From the NCBI RefSeq assembly GCF_040126305.1, contig NZ_CP149511.1, forward strand, positions 62,001 to 126,000: a stretch of DNA of 64,000 nt, in the 5' to 3' direction. This stretch comes from Pararhizobium sp. A13 (GTDB lineage: Bacteria; Pseudomonadota; Alphaproteobacteria; Rhizobiales; Rhizobiaceae). A program made the translations under genes and the position numbers. Positions 9,182-17,291 of the stretch are shown here, piece after piece. The notes below the pieces were generated by a model, which did not search any database, was not told the origin of the DNA, and worked only from the letters and a program-made list of their open reading frames with translations. Positions within the stretch are counted from its first letter, which is position 1. Each line of letters starts with the position of its first letter.

Positions 9182-9871
9182 CTAATTTTCGCGACGAAAG
9201 AGTTCCGGCGGCATCGCACGCATGAACTCTTGTGCACGGCGAAGATGATCTCGAATGGCCGCGTCTGCCGCCTCGACGTCCCGGGCTTGGATTGCCGATG
9301 CGATCATCCTGTGCTCATGCAGCGAGGCGCCGATGACATGCGAGGAGAGCGACGAGCTGATCTGCGCCATGATCAGCGACAGGTGCATTTGCTGATTGAG
9401 CTTTACGAGCTGGCCGTTGCCCGCCGCCACGATGATCGCCGCGTGAAAGCGCTGGTTTTCCTGTAGATAGTCTGCCGTCGAGTGGCGAGGTTCGGTATTC
9501 CAGATGGGGGCGGTTGCAGCCTCGAAGGCCACCCTTACGCACGGATCCTTCATGTTGGCTGCGGCAAGCCGGGCGGCCAGCGCCTCCAGCTCGGTGCGGA
9601 TCTCGAAAAGCTCGAACGCCTCGATCATCGACAGCCGCCGCACCATGGCGCCGCGATTGGGAACGATCTCGATCAATCCCTCGGCGGACAGGCGGCGAAA
9701 GGCTTCACGCACCGGGCCGCGACTGACCCCGAGATCGTTTGTCAGTTCCACTTCAGTCAGACGTTGGCCGGGCGCAAAACGCCCATTCAGGATAGCGGCA
9801 CTCAAATAGTCCGCGACGCTGGATCCTTTCCGGCCATGAGGCTTGGCCACCGAGTCTTTCGTCGTCGTCAA
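9182..9871 (-). CDS. GntR family transcriptional regulator, FCD subfamily
   Basis: 229 residues. Residues about 15-80 are the winged helix-turn-helix of the GntR family (ADYLSAAILNGRFAPGQRL, then LGVSRGPVREAFRRLSAEGL). The C-terminal 130 residues are an all-helical FCD effector domain, with metal-ligand-like residues in ENQRFHAAI and LHEHRMIASAI. Such proteins usually repress an adjacent catabolic operon until an organic acid binds. It is transcribed away from the citryl-CoA-lyase/CoA-ligase operon starting at 9988, and GntR-type operator repeats lie between them, so that operon is its likely target. Confidence 0.92.
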   Translation of the reverse strand: MTTTKDSVAKPHGRKGSSVADYLSAAILNGRFAPGQRLTEVELTNDLGVSRGPVREAFRRLSAEGLIEIVPNRGAMVRRLSMIEAFELFEIRTELEALAARLAAANMKDPCVRVAFEAATAPIWNTEPRHSTADYLQENQRFHAAIIVAAGNGQLVKLNQQMHLSLIMAQISSSLSSHVIGASLHEHRMIASAIQARDVEAADAAIRDHLRRAQEFMRAMPPELFRREN

Positions 9872-9917
9872 TCCCGCCGCCCTCCTGGGTCGATCGCTGC
9901 CGAATCCAGAATAGCGA

Positions 9918-9957
9918 TTGACAGCACCTGCTTTTTGTAAACAATATTGTCCTACAA
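9918..9957. promoter_or_regulatory. GntR-type operator pair overlapping a promoter
   Basis: TTGTAAACAA (9935-9944, perfect palindrome) and TTGTCCTACAA (9947-9957) lie side by side in the divergent gap between the GntR gene and the operon starting at 9988. Both match the TTGT-spacer-ACAA pattern bound by FCD-type GntR regulators. A consensus -35 box TTGACA (9918-9923) followed by AATATT about 19 bases on could serve the plus-strand operon, placing the operators over its -10 region. Confidence 0.6.
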
Positions 9958-9987
9958 AAAAAGAGAAAAGTGTGGGGAGGAGACGCC

Positions 9988-10779
9988 ATGCTGATCGGCA
10001 AGGGGGGACCGGCGGCGACGTCGATCAGCACCGCTGATGCGGCAAGCGTGACCGTGCGCGGCAAGGACCTGTGCTCGGATCTGATGGGCCGGCTTTCCTT
10101 CACCTCCTATTTCTATTTGCTGCTGACAGGTCGCGAACCCACCGAAACCCAATGCTATTTCCTCGACCTGCTGCTGGTGGCCATCGCCGAACACGGCCTC
10201 GTACCGACCAACCAGGCTGCCCGAATGACTTACGCCGCCGATCCGTCGTCCCTGCAAGGCGCGGTCGCGGCCGGCATTCTCGGCTGCGGCACGGTTGTCC
10301 TCGGCACGTCGGAATTTTGCGGCAGGTTTCTGGCCGAGGCCGGGAAGAAAATATCGGAGCAGGGACTCGGCCGTGCGGAAGCCGTGAAGCTGATTGTCGC
10401 GGAGATCCGTGCTGCGGGCGGCAAGGTGCCCGGTTTCGGCCATCCGATCCACAAGCCGATCGATCCGCGCGCTGCACGCATCTTCGAGTTGGCGGACGCC
10501 AAGGGTGTTTCCGGCACCTATGTCGGAATTGCCCGCGAAGCAACCAAGGCCATCGAAACGGTCTGGGGCAAGCCTCTGCCCATGAATGTATCGATGGCGA
10601 TTGCCGCCGTTCTGCTCGACCTCGACTTTCCGATGGCGATGATCAAGGCCATTCCCATACTTGCCCGCACCGGCGGACTGCTCGCCCATCTGGCCGAGGA
10701 GCAGGAGCGTCCGATTGGCTTTCTCATGGCCGCGCATGCGGAAGAAGCGATCAGCTATCAGCCGGAAGCCGGCCCATGA
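9988..10779 (+). CDS. Citryl-CoA lyase / citrate synthase-like protein
   Basis: 263 residues, ATG at 9988 behind GGGAGGAG. It matches the short citrate-synthase fold proteins annotated as citryl-CoA lyase: an opening like VTVRGKDLCSDLMGRLSF, the substrate loop around GKVPGFGHPIHKP (His of the citrate synthase active site) and a late helix region (GLLAHLAEEQERPIGF). It lacks the length of a full citrate synthase (about 430). The reaction is inferred as cleavage or condensation of a citryl-CoA-like thioester. Its stop overlaps the start of the CoA ligase (ATGA at 10776-10779), so the two are translationally coupled and probably act in sequence. Confidence 0.82.
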   Translation: MLIGKGGPAATSISTADAASVTVRGKDLCSDLMGRLSFTSYFYLLLTGREPTETQCYFLDLLLVAIAEHGLVPTNQAARMTYAADPSSLQGAVAAGILGCGTVVLGTSEFCGRFLAEAGKKISEQGLGRAEAVKLIVAEIRAAGGKVPGFGHPIHKPIDPRAARIFELADAKGVSGTYVGIAREATKAIETVWGKPLPMNVSMAIAAVLLDLDFPMAMIKAIPILARTGGLLAHLAEEQERPIGFLMAAHAEEAISYQPEAGP

Positions 10780-12095
10780 TGTACAATCCGGCCGTTGAAT
10801 CATTGCCTTGGGATCGGCAGTTTGCGGCCGATGACGAACTCTACCGCACCCAAATCGCCTGCGTCTTCACGAAGTCCCGGTTTTATCAGGACAAATTGAC
10901 GGAAGCGGGCTTCAGGGATGCTGCAAGCGTCGGGGGTCTCGCCGACATCGCAGATCTTCCCATGACGGAGAAGGACGAGCTACGTGCGAGCCGTACTGCG
11001 GACAATCCGGTCGGGGCGCATCTCGCGTCGCCCATGAGCGAGGTCGTCCGCGTCTATTCTACGAGCGGAACCACCGGTTCACCGAGCTACATCCCCCTCA
11101 CCCGCTACGATCTTGGAAACTGGATCGAGACCTCCTGCCGTTCCTACGCCGCCTCAGGAGTCACGAAGGGCCAGAAGATCATCTCGACCTACAATGCCGG
11201 GCCGTTCGTTGCCGGCGTTACTCTCGACGCCTTTAATGCGCTCGGCCTTTGCCAAATCCCGGTCGGCGCCGGCAATACCGAGCGTCTGATGGCTGCGGTG
11301 CAATTGCTGAAACCCGAAATCCTGGCGCTCACGCCCTCCTATGCGCTGCACCTTGCCGAATGGGCTGCGACCCGCGGTATCGATATTGCGAATTCGAGCA
11401 TCAAGAGCATCCTCGTAGCCGGTGAGCCAGGGGGCGGCGAACCTGCGCTGCGCGGCCGGCTTCAGGCGGCCTGGGGAGCAAGCGTAACCGAAGCCATGGG
11501 CATCGGCGACATCTCGGTCTCCCTCTGGGGCGAATGCGAAGAACAGGCGGGCATGCACTTCTCCGGTCGCGGCTTCGTTCATTTCGAATTGGTCGATCCG
11601 GAAACCGGTGCGCCCGTGCCGCTTGAAGATGGCGCCGAGGGCGAGCTTGTCTACACTCATCTTCTGCATCGGGCCGCGCCATTGTTGCGCTTCCGCAGCC
11701 GCGATCACGTTCGCTTGCATGTCGGCAGCTGCGCCTGTGGTCGGACGGCACCACGGGTGCGGTGCATCGGCCGCACCGACGACATGCTGATCGTGCGCGG
11801 CGTCAATATTTTCCCGACCGCGGTGCGGGAGGTGGTCAATCAGTTGCAGCCTGCCGTCAGCGGCGTCATCGCCATCCGTCCGAAAGCGAAAGGCGTGAAA
11901 CAGGCGCCGCCGTTGCCCGTCACCGTCGAACTTGCGGAAGGCGCCCGCGCAACAACCGAACTGGCGGGCCAGATAAAGCAGCGCATCCGCGACGTGCTGC
12001 TCATAACGGCCGAAATCGAACTGGTGCCCTGGGGTACGCTGCCGCGCAGCGATTACAAATCCAAGCTGGTTGACTGGACTCGTGCAGCGACATGA
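10776..12095 (+). CDS. AMP-forming CoA ligase, phenylacetate-CoA ligase-like
   Basis: 439 residues from the overlapping ATG at 10776 (MMYNPAVESLPWDRQFA). ATP-dependent acyl-CoA synthetase of the PaaK-like branch: phosphate loop YSTSGTTGSP, adenylate-binding region around GEPGG and EAMGIGD, and a C-terminal domain with GRTDDMLIVRGVNIFP, the characteristic hinge of PaaK-type ligases, ending near PRSDYKSKLVD. It would activate an organic acid to a CoA thioester for the preceding citryl-CoA-lyase-like enzyme. The acid is not identifiable from sequence. The open frame continues upstream to 10071, but only as a shadow of the lyase gene. Confidence 0.9.
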   Translation: MMYNPAVESLPWDRQFAADDELYRTQIACVFTKSRFYQDKLTEAGFRDAASVGGLADIADLPMTEKDELRASRTADNPVGAHLASPMSEVVRVYSTSGTTGSPSYIPLTRYDLGNWIETSCRSYAASGVTKGQKIISTYNAGPFVAGVTLDAFNALGLCQIPVGAGNTERLMAAVQLLKPEILALTPSYALHLAEWAATRGIDIANSSIKSILVAGEPGGGEPALRGRLQAAWGASVTEAMGIGDISVSLWGECEEQAGMHFSGRGFVHFELVDPETGAPVPLEDGAEGELVYTHLLHRAAPLLRFRSRDHVRLHVGSCACGRTAPRVRCIGRTDDMLIVRGVNIFPTAVREVVNQLQPAVSGVIAIRPKAKGVKQAPPLPVTVELAEGARATTELAGQIKQRIRDVLLITAEIELVPWGTLPRSDYKSKLVDWTRAAT

Positions 12096-12105
12096 GGAGG
12101 AGACA

Positions 12106-12696
12106 ATGAGGAAACTGCAGACACAGGGCGTGCATCACATAACGATTGTCGGCGCAGACCGTCAGACGTCGATCGATTTCTGGGAAGGCATTCTGGGCAT
12201 GCCGTTCGTCTTTGAGCAGCCCAATCTCGATAAAGCCTCGGAAAGCCATCTCTATTTCGATCCCGGCGACAGCCGACTGATCACGATCTTCACGGACGAA
12301 AGCCGCAAGCCCGATCCGAAACGAACCCCGACCGACATCGGCTGCGTCCATCATCTCGCCTTCGCCGTCTCTCAGGCCACCTTTAGGCAAGCGGTACAGC
12401 GGCTCGACGAGCGAGGCATACAGCATTCGGGTCCCAAGGATCGCGGCTTCATGGATTCGATCTATTTCGAGGACCCGCTCGGCCTGCTGATCGAGCTCGC
12501 TTCCTACCGTTTCGAGCCGCCGTTCGGCTACAGTCACGGTGACGTCATGCTTGAGGCCCACAAAATCCGGGTAGCGCGCGGCGACTACAACATCGCCGAA
12601 ATCCACCTTGCCGATGCGATCGAGAACCTGACCGCGCGCAACCGCGGCAGCCTCTCCTCGGACCGCAACCCGAAGAACCCCTACCCAAGCGCGTGA
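12106..12696 (+). CDS. VOC superfamily protein (glyoxalase/extradiol dioxygenase fold)
   Basis: 196 residues; start chosen at 12106 (MRKLQTQGVHHITI) because GAGGAGGAG lies just upstream. Vicinal-oxygen-chelate repeats are visible: first module GVHHITIVGADRQTSIDFWE with a metal-ligand His, second module CVHHLAFAVSQ with another His, and the Glu ligand in DPLGLLIELASYRFEP. Members are metal-dependent dioxygenases, glyoxalases or lyases. It follows the CoA ligase by about 10 bases and belongs to the same operon, which suggests a ring- or carbon-cleaving step in that pathway. Confidence 0.85.
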   Translation: MRKLQTQGVHHITIVGADRQTSIDFWEGILGMPFVFEQPNLDKASESHLYFDPGDSRLITIFTDESRKPDPKRTPTDIGCVHHLAFAVSQATFRQAVQRLDERGIQHSGPKDRGFMDSIYFEDPLGLLIELASYRFEPPFGYSHGDVMLEAHKIRVARGDYNIAEIHLADAIENLTARNRGSLSSDRNPKNPYPSA

Positions 12697-12741
12697 CAAG
12701 AAGAAGCTAAATCTAGCTCAAAGCAGCCAATGGAGGAAATG

Positions 12742-13413
12742 ATGAAACTTTATATGCACCCCGTATCGCAAACCAGCCGGCCGATCCGTTTGCTCATCGC
12801 CGAGAAGGGTCTTGATGTCGAAGAGGAGGTGGTCGATCTCATGACGGGCGCCCACCATCAGGAACCCTTCATATCGGTCAATCCGAGCCGGCAGGTGCCG
12901 GTTTTCGAGGACGCCGACCTCAGGATGACCGAGTGCTCCGCCATCCTGAAATACCTCGCCGATAAATACGACATGCCGGAATACCCGAAAGATCTGAAAG
13001 CACGAGCACGCGTCAACGAGATTATGGACTGGTTCAATACCGGCTTCTATCGCGACTGGGCCTACAATATGGTCTATCCGCAGATCTTTCCGCATCACAA
13101 GCGGCCGACCGAGGATGGTCAGAAGGTCGCTGTCGAATGGGGACGCGACAAAGCGGGGTTCTGGCTGCAGGTGCTCAACGACCATTATCTCGGCAAAGGC
13201 AACAAGTACCTAGCCGGCGACAATATCACGATCGCCGACTATCTAGGCGCAGGCTTCGTCGCATGCGGCGAACTCGTCCGCTACGACCTGTCGCGCTTCC
13301 CCAAAGTCCAGGCGTGGCTCAGCCGGATGAAGGCACGCCCGCATTGGGATGAAGTCAGCAGCGTCATAACCGGATTTGGCAGCTCGATGAAAGATCAGGC
13401 GTTTGTGACCTGA
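12742..13413 (+). CDS. Glutathione S-transferase family protein
   Basis: About 224 residues from ATG 12742; two upstream ATGs (12730, 12739) share the frame, but GGAGGA at 12732-12737 is best placed for 12742. The thioredoxin-like N-domain is clear (KLYMHPVSQTSRPIRLLIAE, NPSRQVPVFED with the cis-Pro, and MTECSAILKYLADKY). The C-terminal helical domain has the DITIADY-like motif (GDNITIADYLGA). Glutathione conjugation or isomerisation is likely. Fourth gene of the operon starting at 9988, about 45 bases after the VOC gene. The combination of VOC and GST is common in aromatic or chlorinated-compound pathways. Confidence 0.9.
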   Translation: MKLYMHPVSQTSRPIRLLIAEKGLDVEEEVVDLMTGAHHQEPFISVNPSRQVPVFEDADLRMTECSAILKYLADKYDMPEYPKDLKARARVNEIMDWFNTGFYRDWAYNMVYPQIFPHHKRPTEDGQKVAVEWGRDKAGFWLQVLNDHYLGKGNKYLAGDNITIADYLGAGFVACGELVRYDLSRFPKVQAWLSRMKARPHWDEVSSVITGFGSSMKDQAFVT

Positions 13414-13468
13414 CCTGTGCTTCGGTATTCGAACGTTCGGCGTTAGCGAATGATTGACCCGAGAGATA

Positions 13469-13599
13469 GGGGAGCATGAGGAATTGTGGGGCGCCGACGA
13501 AATTACGGGGTTTGGTCCAAAGTCCGTCCTCTGATTTTTCACAGGGCGGTCGGATTTGAAAACGGCAAAAACGAGGCCCCACAATTCCTCATGCTCCCC
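13469..13599. repeat. 131-bp element bounded by a perfect 24-bp inverted repeat
   Basis: The 24 bases at 13469-13492 (starting GGGGAGCATGAGGAATTG) recur exactly as reverse complement at 13576-13599, enclosing 83 bases without an open frame of note. It sits between the GST gene and an aminotransferase remnant. The size and perfect ends suggest a miniature inverted-repeat element or the fused ends of a deleted insertion sequence. No duplicated target is obvious. I did not match the ends to a named family. Confidence 0.75.
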
Positions 13600-13740
13600 A
13601 TGACGACAACCCAGAAATCCTGGGCAAGATCGGGTTGGCGACGCGACAACCCGAGACTGACTAGCAAAGACCTGAATCGAAGCCTATCGTCGCTCGGATC
13701 GACGGGGCGAACATCGGCCCGACTATCGTAGGCCAACCTT

Positions 13741-14195
13741 GGCACGGACGATGACGGGGTCGCCGTCGTCAGCTTCGAGGACGGCCTTGCCAGCACGGAC
13801 GACTTCGAGTTCGGCAGCACATCGCTGGACGAAAGCTTCTTCGGTTTCATTCGAGCCCGGCCGGTAATGCGGGGTCAATGTGTGCAGTATACGATCAAAA
13901 GGGAGGTCGAACGAGAGATGATTATTGGGGAGGCCAGTGAGGCTCGCGCTCAGCGCGGTCACCCCATGATAGGCCTTCAGCCGCGATATGATCTTCTTTT
14001 TTTGCGGCATGCCGAGCGCATTGGCGCGGTACCAGACAAGCTTGATCGCCGTATAGGCCTCGGAGCCGGAGTTGGTGAAAAGAACCATGGACATCGGCAC
14101 CGGCGCTATGCCGATCAGCTTTTCGGCTAGTTTCGCCGCCGCGGCATTCGTCCGTCCCGTGAAGGTATGATAATAGGCTTTGAGATACCATTGAG
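13741..14195 (-). pseudogene. Internal fragment of class III (omega) aminotransferase
   Basis: Translated on the minus strand, the region reads YYHTFTGRTNAAAAKLAEKL, then MVLFTNSGSEAYTAIKLVWY, IISRLKAYHGVT, LTGLPNNHLSFDLPFDRI and HTLTPHYRPGSNETEEAF. This is the N-terminal third of a PLP-dependent class III aminotransferase (pyridoxal-phosphate phosphate-binding region included). The start is missing; after AAELE the sequence departs from the family and stops at 13723-13725. The lysine-bearing C-terminal domain is absent. Two frames are needed for the first 30 residues. Non-functional relic. Confidence 0.75.
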
Positions 14196-14202
14196 ATCAA
14201 CG

Positions 14203-14227
14203 AAGGCCCGCCAGATCAGCGGGCCTT
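14203..14227. terminator. Intrinsic terminator-like hairpin
   Basis: AAGGCCCGC (14203-14211) pairs perfectly with GCGGGCCTT (14219-14227) around a 7-base loop, followed on the plus strand by TTTTCGATTT. It overlaps the stop codon of the minus-strand nucleotidyltransferase gene. It could end transcription of that gene, although the T-run is better on the opposite strand. Confidence 0.6.
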
Positions 14228-15295
14228 TTCGATTTCTTCCAGCGGAAGAATGCCGAACGTTCGATGGACGGCCGGTTTATATTGCTTCTGGACAGCATCA
14301 ACGCCCGCAGTGATCGTGGTTCGCCATGACGGGCCTCTATCCCATGCCTCACGAAGAGCGTCCGCCAGATCGGCTCCGTAGCCGATTTCTTGCAGGGCTT
14401 CGAAAAGCATTCCGGCTTGCCGCAAATCCTTGTCTTTCTTTGCTTGCCCACCGGCATCATCGAGCCGCCGACCGGCGACGATCAGCTTATGAACCGCGAA
14501 TCTCGACGGATCGGGAACGACGACCGAGACACCGGCACTATGCAGCAGGATCGTACGAACCGGATCACGGATCAGGAAATCCATGTATCGGAGCGGTTCG
14601 GCAGCAGCACCGCCGAGAGCGGGCATTTGCGCGGGTTGGTCCGCGTATTCTTCCGACCCCCGGTTCGTCGTCAGGAACTCCACCCTGTAGCCGCTAGAAT
14701 TGCGGAAGGCATTAGAGCGGGGGGAACCGGAGACGTGGGGCAGCGGCCGAAACGACGGATCGATGCCCTGCAGTAGATCGACAATAGGCGGAATCGAATC
14801 CTCGACTTCCGAGGATATCGCGTAATCTTGAGCCAGGTCCGCGTCACCCGTCAGGACCGCAGCCATAGGCAGGCGAACGCCGAGATAGGCCCCGTAGCAC
14901 TGGAAAGCGACCGTGCCGACGAGGACACCGCGCAACCGGAACAGACCGGCCGCAGCAAGCGCCTCGACGACCTGGCCTGTGAAACGATCCGGAGCGATCA
15001 AACCCGCTTCCCGCGTCAGGGCCGCGACCATCTTTCGCCGGTTTTGGTAATCGTCCTTTTCGGCCTTGAAGGTTTCGACCCGAGCCGAGATTTCGGTATC
15101 GTCGGCAGGTCCGACATAGCGGCGCTTTTGACCGCCCTCGCCGTCTGGTTGATCGAAATACCAATATGAGCGATTATCGACTTTGACCGAGACAAAGCGG
15201 CCAGTCGGAGGAAAGTCAGCCGACCATTGCGCATCGAAAGTCCGTTGCTGCAATTCCGCTACCATCGTGCGGAACATGAGATCGATTTGCTTCAT
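14216..15295 (-). CDS. Nucleotidyltransferase domain protein (GSU2403-like)
   Basis: 359 residues from the ATG at 15295 (MKQIDLMFRTMVAELQQ); 15304 is an alternative. It resembles the GSU2403/NTP_transf_8 family: N-terminal helical part, RYWYFD-like motif (NRSYWYFDQPDGEGGQKRRY), then a minimal nucleotidyltransferase core LVGTVAFQCYGAYLGVRLP followed by TGDADLAQD, whose Asp pair would bind metal. Later segments (PVRTILLHSAGVSVVVPDP, FAVHKLIVAGRR) fit the same family. Biological role is unknown; related minimal nucleotidyltransferases occur in toxin-antitoxin and phage-defence loci. No partner toxin is adjacent. Its promoter carries a repeated motif (15313-15350). Confidence 0.8.
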   Translation of the reverse strand: MKQIDLMFRTMVAELQQRTFDAQWSADFPPTGRFVSVKVDNRSYWYFDQPDGEGGQKRRYVGPADDTEISARVETFKAEKDDYQNRRKMVAALTREAGLIAPDRFTGQVVEALAAAGLFRLRGVLVGTVAFQCYGAYLGVRLPMAAVLTGDADLAQDYAISSEVEDSIPPIVDLLQGIDPSFRPLPHVSGSPRSNAFRNSSGYRVEFLTTNRGSEEYADQPAQMPALGGAAAEPLRYMDFLIRDPVRTILLHSAGVSVVVPDPSRFAVHKLIVAGRRLDDAGGQAKKDKDLRQAGMLFEALQEIGYGADLADALREAWDRGPSWRTTITAGVDAVQKQYKPAVHRTFGILPLEEIEKAR

Positions 15296-15307
15296 GTGGG
15301 GCATCCT

Positions 15308-15350
15308 ATAACATTTCCGCAAATCTAGTATAGTCAATGGATTTCCGCAA
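15308..15350 (-). promoter_or_regulatory. Promoter with two ATTTCCGCAA direct repeats
   Basis: ATTTCCGCAA occurs at 15313-15322 and 15341-15350, start to start 28 bp apart. On the minus strand, TTGACT (15337-15332) and TGTTAT (15313-15308) with 18 bases between them form a plausible promoter for the nucleotidyltransferase gene. The near repeat lies between the -35 and -10 boxes, a typical repressor position. Confidence 0.5.
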
Positions 15351-16041
15351 GGTACCAGGCGATAGCCGCCAGATATTCTACATAGTCTAGGCGTCGAGGA
15401 CTCTACACTTAGAGGAGTCGATCCTATGGCTTCCAGTCGTATCGATCCGGATGCGCAGCAACCTTGGCCTCTGTGATGCTGCCTGGATCGCGATCCTCAG
15501 GGCGGCAAGCTTGGCGACGAAGTTGGTGCCATGCCGAACGTCGCCCACCCTACCCTCGACGTCGAGGAACCGGACGAAACTTTGACCCCGAAGCTACTGG
15601 CTGTCGCCGTTGCAAAGGTCGAGGCCAAGGTGGCTGTCGTTTGGCACTTAATCGTAAGACTCTCTCTGTAATAGTTTCAATGAGATAGCCCGGCACTTAA
15701 AGTGAGATTGGGCAGTTAATGCCGGCGAATACATGACTGCTGGTCACGGGCTCCACCCCTTAGATCATCGCTTGAACCCTCCTTAGATTATCGCTTGGGC
15801 CTTCGGCCGGTCGATTTTGGTGATCGAGGCGTCCCGGCAGCTCGACTTGAGTTCCCGTTATGCACGTCAAGGGTCGCAGGCCCAAAGGTTTTCCATATGC
15901 GTCAGAGCAAAAAATATTCCCAACGACGCGTCCAAACGGAATGACCTGTCTTTCTCTCACCTATTGGCACGCATAGAAACCTATCTTGCTGCACTCGCAT
16001 GTAAGAGCGCGCTGTTTCGAGAAGGCTCCGCAAGCAGTTCA
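15351..16041. other. Intergenic region with a remnant of the TTAA-repeat element
   Basis: No intact gene. A frame ending about 15670 (TLTPKLLAVAVAKVEAKVAVV) may be the tail of a lost gene. From 15641 to 15719 lies a copy of one end of the element described at 45222-45572. The stretch from 15720 to 16041 shows no recognisable gene and leads into the TetR gene. Confidence 0.5.
15636..15725 (+). repeat. Single end of the TTAA-repeat element
   Basis: Three copies of the 9-base motif GGCACTTAA/GGCAGTTAA occur at 15643-15651, 15692-15700 and 15711-15719. The intervening sequence (ATCGTAAGACTCT, CAATGAGATAGC) aligns with 45227-45305, which has the same motifs at matching spacing. Only one end is present here, without the inverted partner, so this is probably a relic. 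Confidence 0.65.
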
Positions 16042-16608
16042 ATGAAAGCTTCCATTTCAGATCACATCCTCGCGTCTGCCGGCGCACTCTTCTACCGCGA
16101 AGGCATTCGCGCTGTTGGCATCGACCGCATCATCGAAGAAACCAAGGTTGCCAAGGCGACGCTCTATCGGCATTTCCCGTCCAAGGATCATCTTGTCACG
16201 GCCTATCTTCAGGACCGTCACGAGCGGGTCATCCGCTCTCTGGAAGAGGTTCTGAACGAAGTCCCCCGCCCGCGGGATCAGCTCAATCTCATCTTCGAGC
16301 GGCTGCATGACAAGGCGGACAGCCCCGAGTTTCGCGGATGCGCGTTCGCCCTGGCAGTGGCCGAGCACGGCGATTCAGAACGCGTTGTTACCGTCGCGCG
16401 CGCCCACAAGGCGGCCGTCAGCCAGATGTTTCGCGCGCTGATGGAAAGGGCGGATGTCGAGACGGCTCAGCCGGCCGTCCATCTTTCCCTTCTTTACGAG
16501 GGCGCGCTGGCGACAGTTGCAGTCGGGCGCGATCCTCAGGCTGTGCTGACCGCCAGGGACTGCGCTCTTTTCGTATTCGACGCAGCGCGTCCTTCAACGA
16601 GGTCCTGA
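16042..16608 (+). CDS. TetR family transcriptional regulator
   Basis: 188 residues from ATG 16042; the open frame extends to 15817 but the upstream residues do not belong to the family. The N-terminal HTH is classical (MKASISDHILASAGALFY, IDRIIEETKVAKATLYRHFP, SKDHLVTAYL). The C-terminal ligand domain resembles that of TetR regulators of oxidoreductase genes (FRGCAFALAVAEH). It is encoded 6 bases before the isomerase gene and heads the 16-31 kb cluster, so it probably represses that cluster in response to a small ligand. No clear palindrome was found upstream. Confidence 0.9.
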   Translation: MKASISDHILASAGALFYREGIRAVGIDRIIEETKVAKATLYRHFPSKDHLVTAYLQDRHERVIRSLEEVLNEVPRPRDQLNLIFERLHDKADSPEFRGCAFALAVAEHGDSERVVTVARAHKAAVSQMFRALMERADVETAQPAVHLSLLYEGALATVAVGRDPQAVLTARDCALFVFDAARPSTRS

Positions 16609-16614
16609 ACAGAT

Positions 16615-17217
16615 ATGGCAAAAGTAATTGATTACTTCTTCGGTATCGGCTCCCCATGGGCTTTCATCGGTCTAGATGCTTTTTCGGAACTCGCGTCCAG
16701 GCATGACGCCGTGATCCGGCCGCACGTCATCTCTCTGATCGAGGACAACGGTGGCATTTATTCGCGCAACAGGCCGGAAGCCCGGCGCGCCTACTGGACC
16801 AAGGACCTGAAGCGCTGGGCAGTCCTGCGCGGCAAGACGCTGAACTTCGAAAATCGCGCTGCCCTGTCCGATCCCACGGCTGCCGGCTTCATGGTCATCG
16901 CGGCCATCGAGGACGGCTTGGACTGGCTCGGGCTCACGCGCGCTCTGCAGACGGCATTCTGGACGGACGCGGCGGATATCGGCCGGAGCGAGGTGCGCCA
17001 GGCAGTTGCCAGTTCGGTAGGGATCGATGGGGCAAGGCTGGAAGAGCGCGCCCAGGCCGAGGCTACCCAATCGATCTGGAGATCCAACATCGAAAGCGCC
17101 AGGAATGCCGGCGTCTTCGGCCTTCCGACGTTTCGTTACGAAGACGAGCTCTACTGGGGGCAGGATAGCCTTCCATTCCTTGAGCGCCACCTGAACGGCG
17201 AGAAGATCGCCGTCTGA
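16615..17217 (+). CDS. 2-hydroxychromene-2-carboxylate isomerase / DsbA-family protein
   Basis: 200 residues. DsbA-like thioredoxin fold of the HCCA isomerase/kappa-GST type: N-terminal strand and glutathione-contact serine (YFFGIGSPWAFIGLDAFSEL), a helical insert (GFMVIAAIEDGLDWLGLTRA, ALQTAFW), and the conserved cis-Pro segment GVFGLPTFRYEDELYWGQDSL followed by FLERHL. No CxxC is present, so it is not a disulfide oxidase. Family members use glutathione to isomerise aromatic intermediates. It starts 6 bases after the TetR stop and shares that transcript. Confidence 0.88.
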   Translation: MAKVIDYFFGIGSPWAFIGLDAFSELASRHDAVIRPHVISLIEDNGGIYSRNRPEARRAYWTKDLKRWAVLRGKTLNFENRAALSDPTAAGFMVIAAIEDGLDWLGLTRALQTAFWTDAADIGRSEVRQAVASSVGIDGARLEERAQAEATQSIWRSNIESARNAGVFGLPTFRYEDELYWGQDSLPFLERHLNGEKIAV

Positions 17218-17291
17218 CAGCTAGCCTAGTGAGACTCGGTGCGGGTCAATCTGCATCCGTGCCTGATCTTACCGAAAGAGGGACGTGAAAG

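Noticed and set aside
10071..10775. Upstream extension of the CoA-ligase frame
   Set aside because: It overlaps the citryl-CoA-lyase gene in another frame and lacks ligase motifs; the ATGA overlap start at 10776 is natural.
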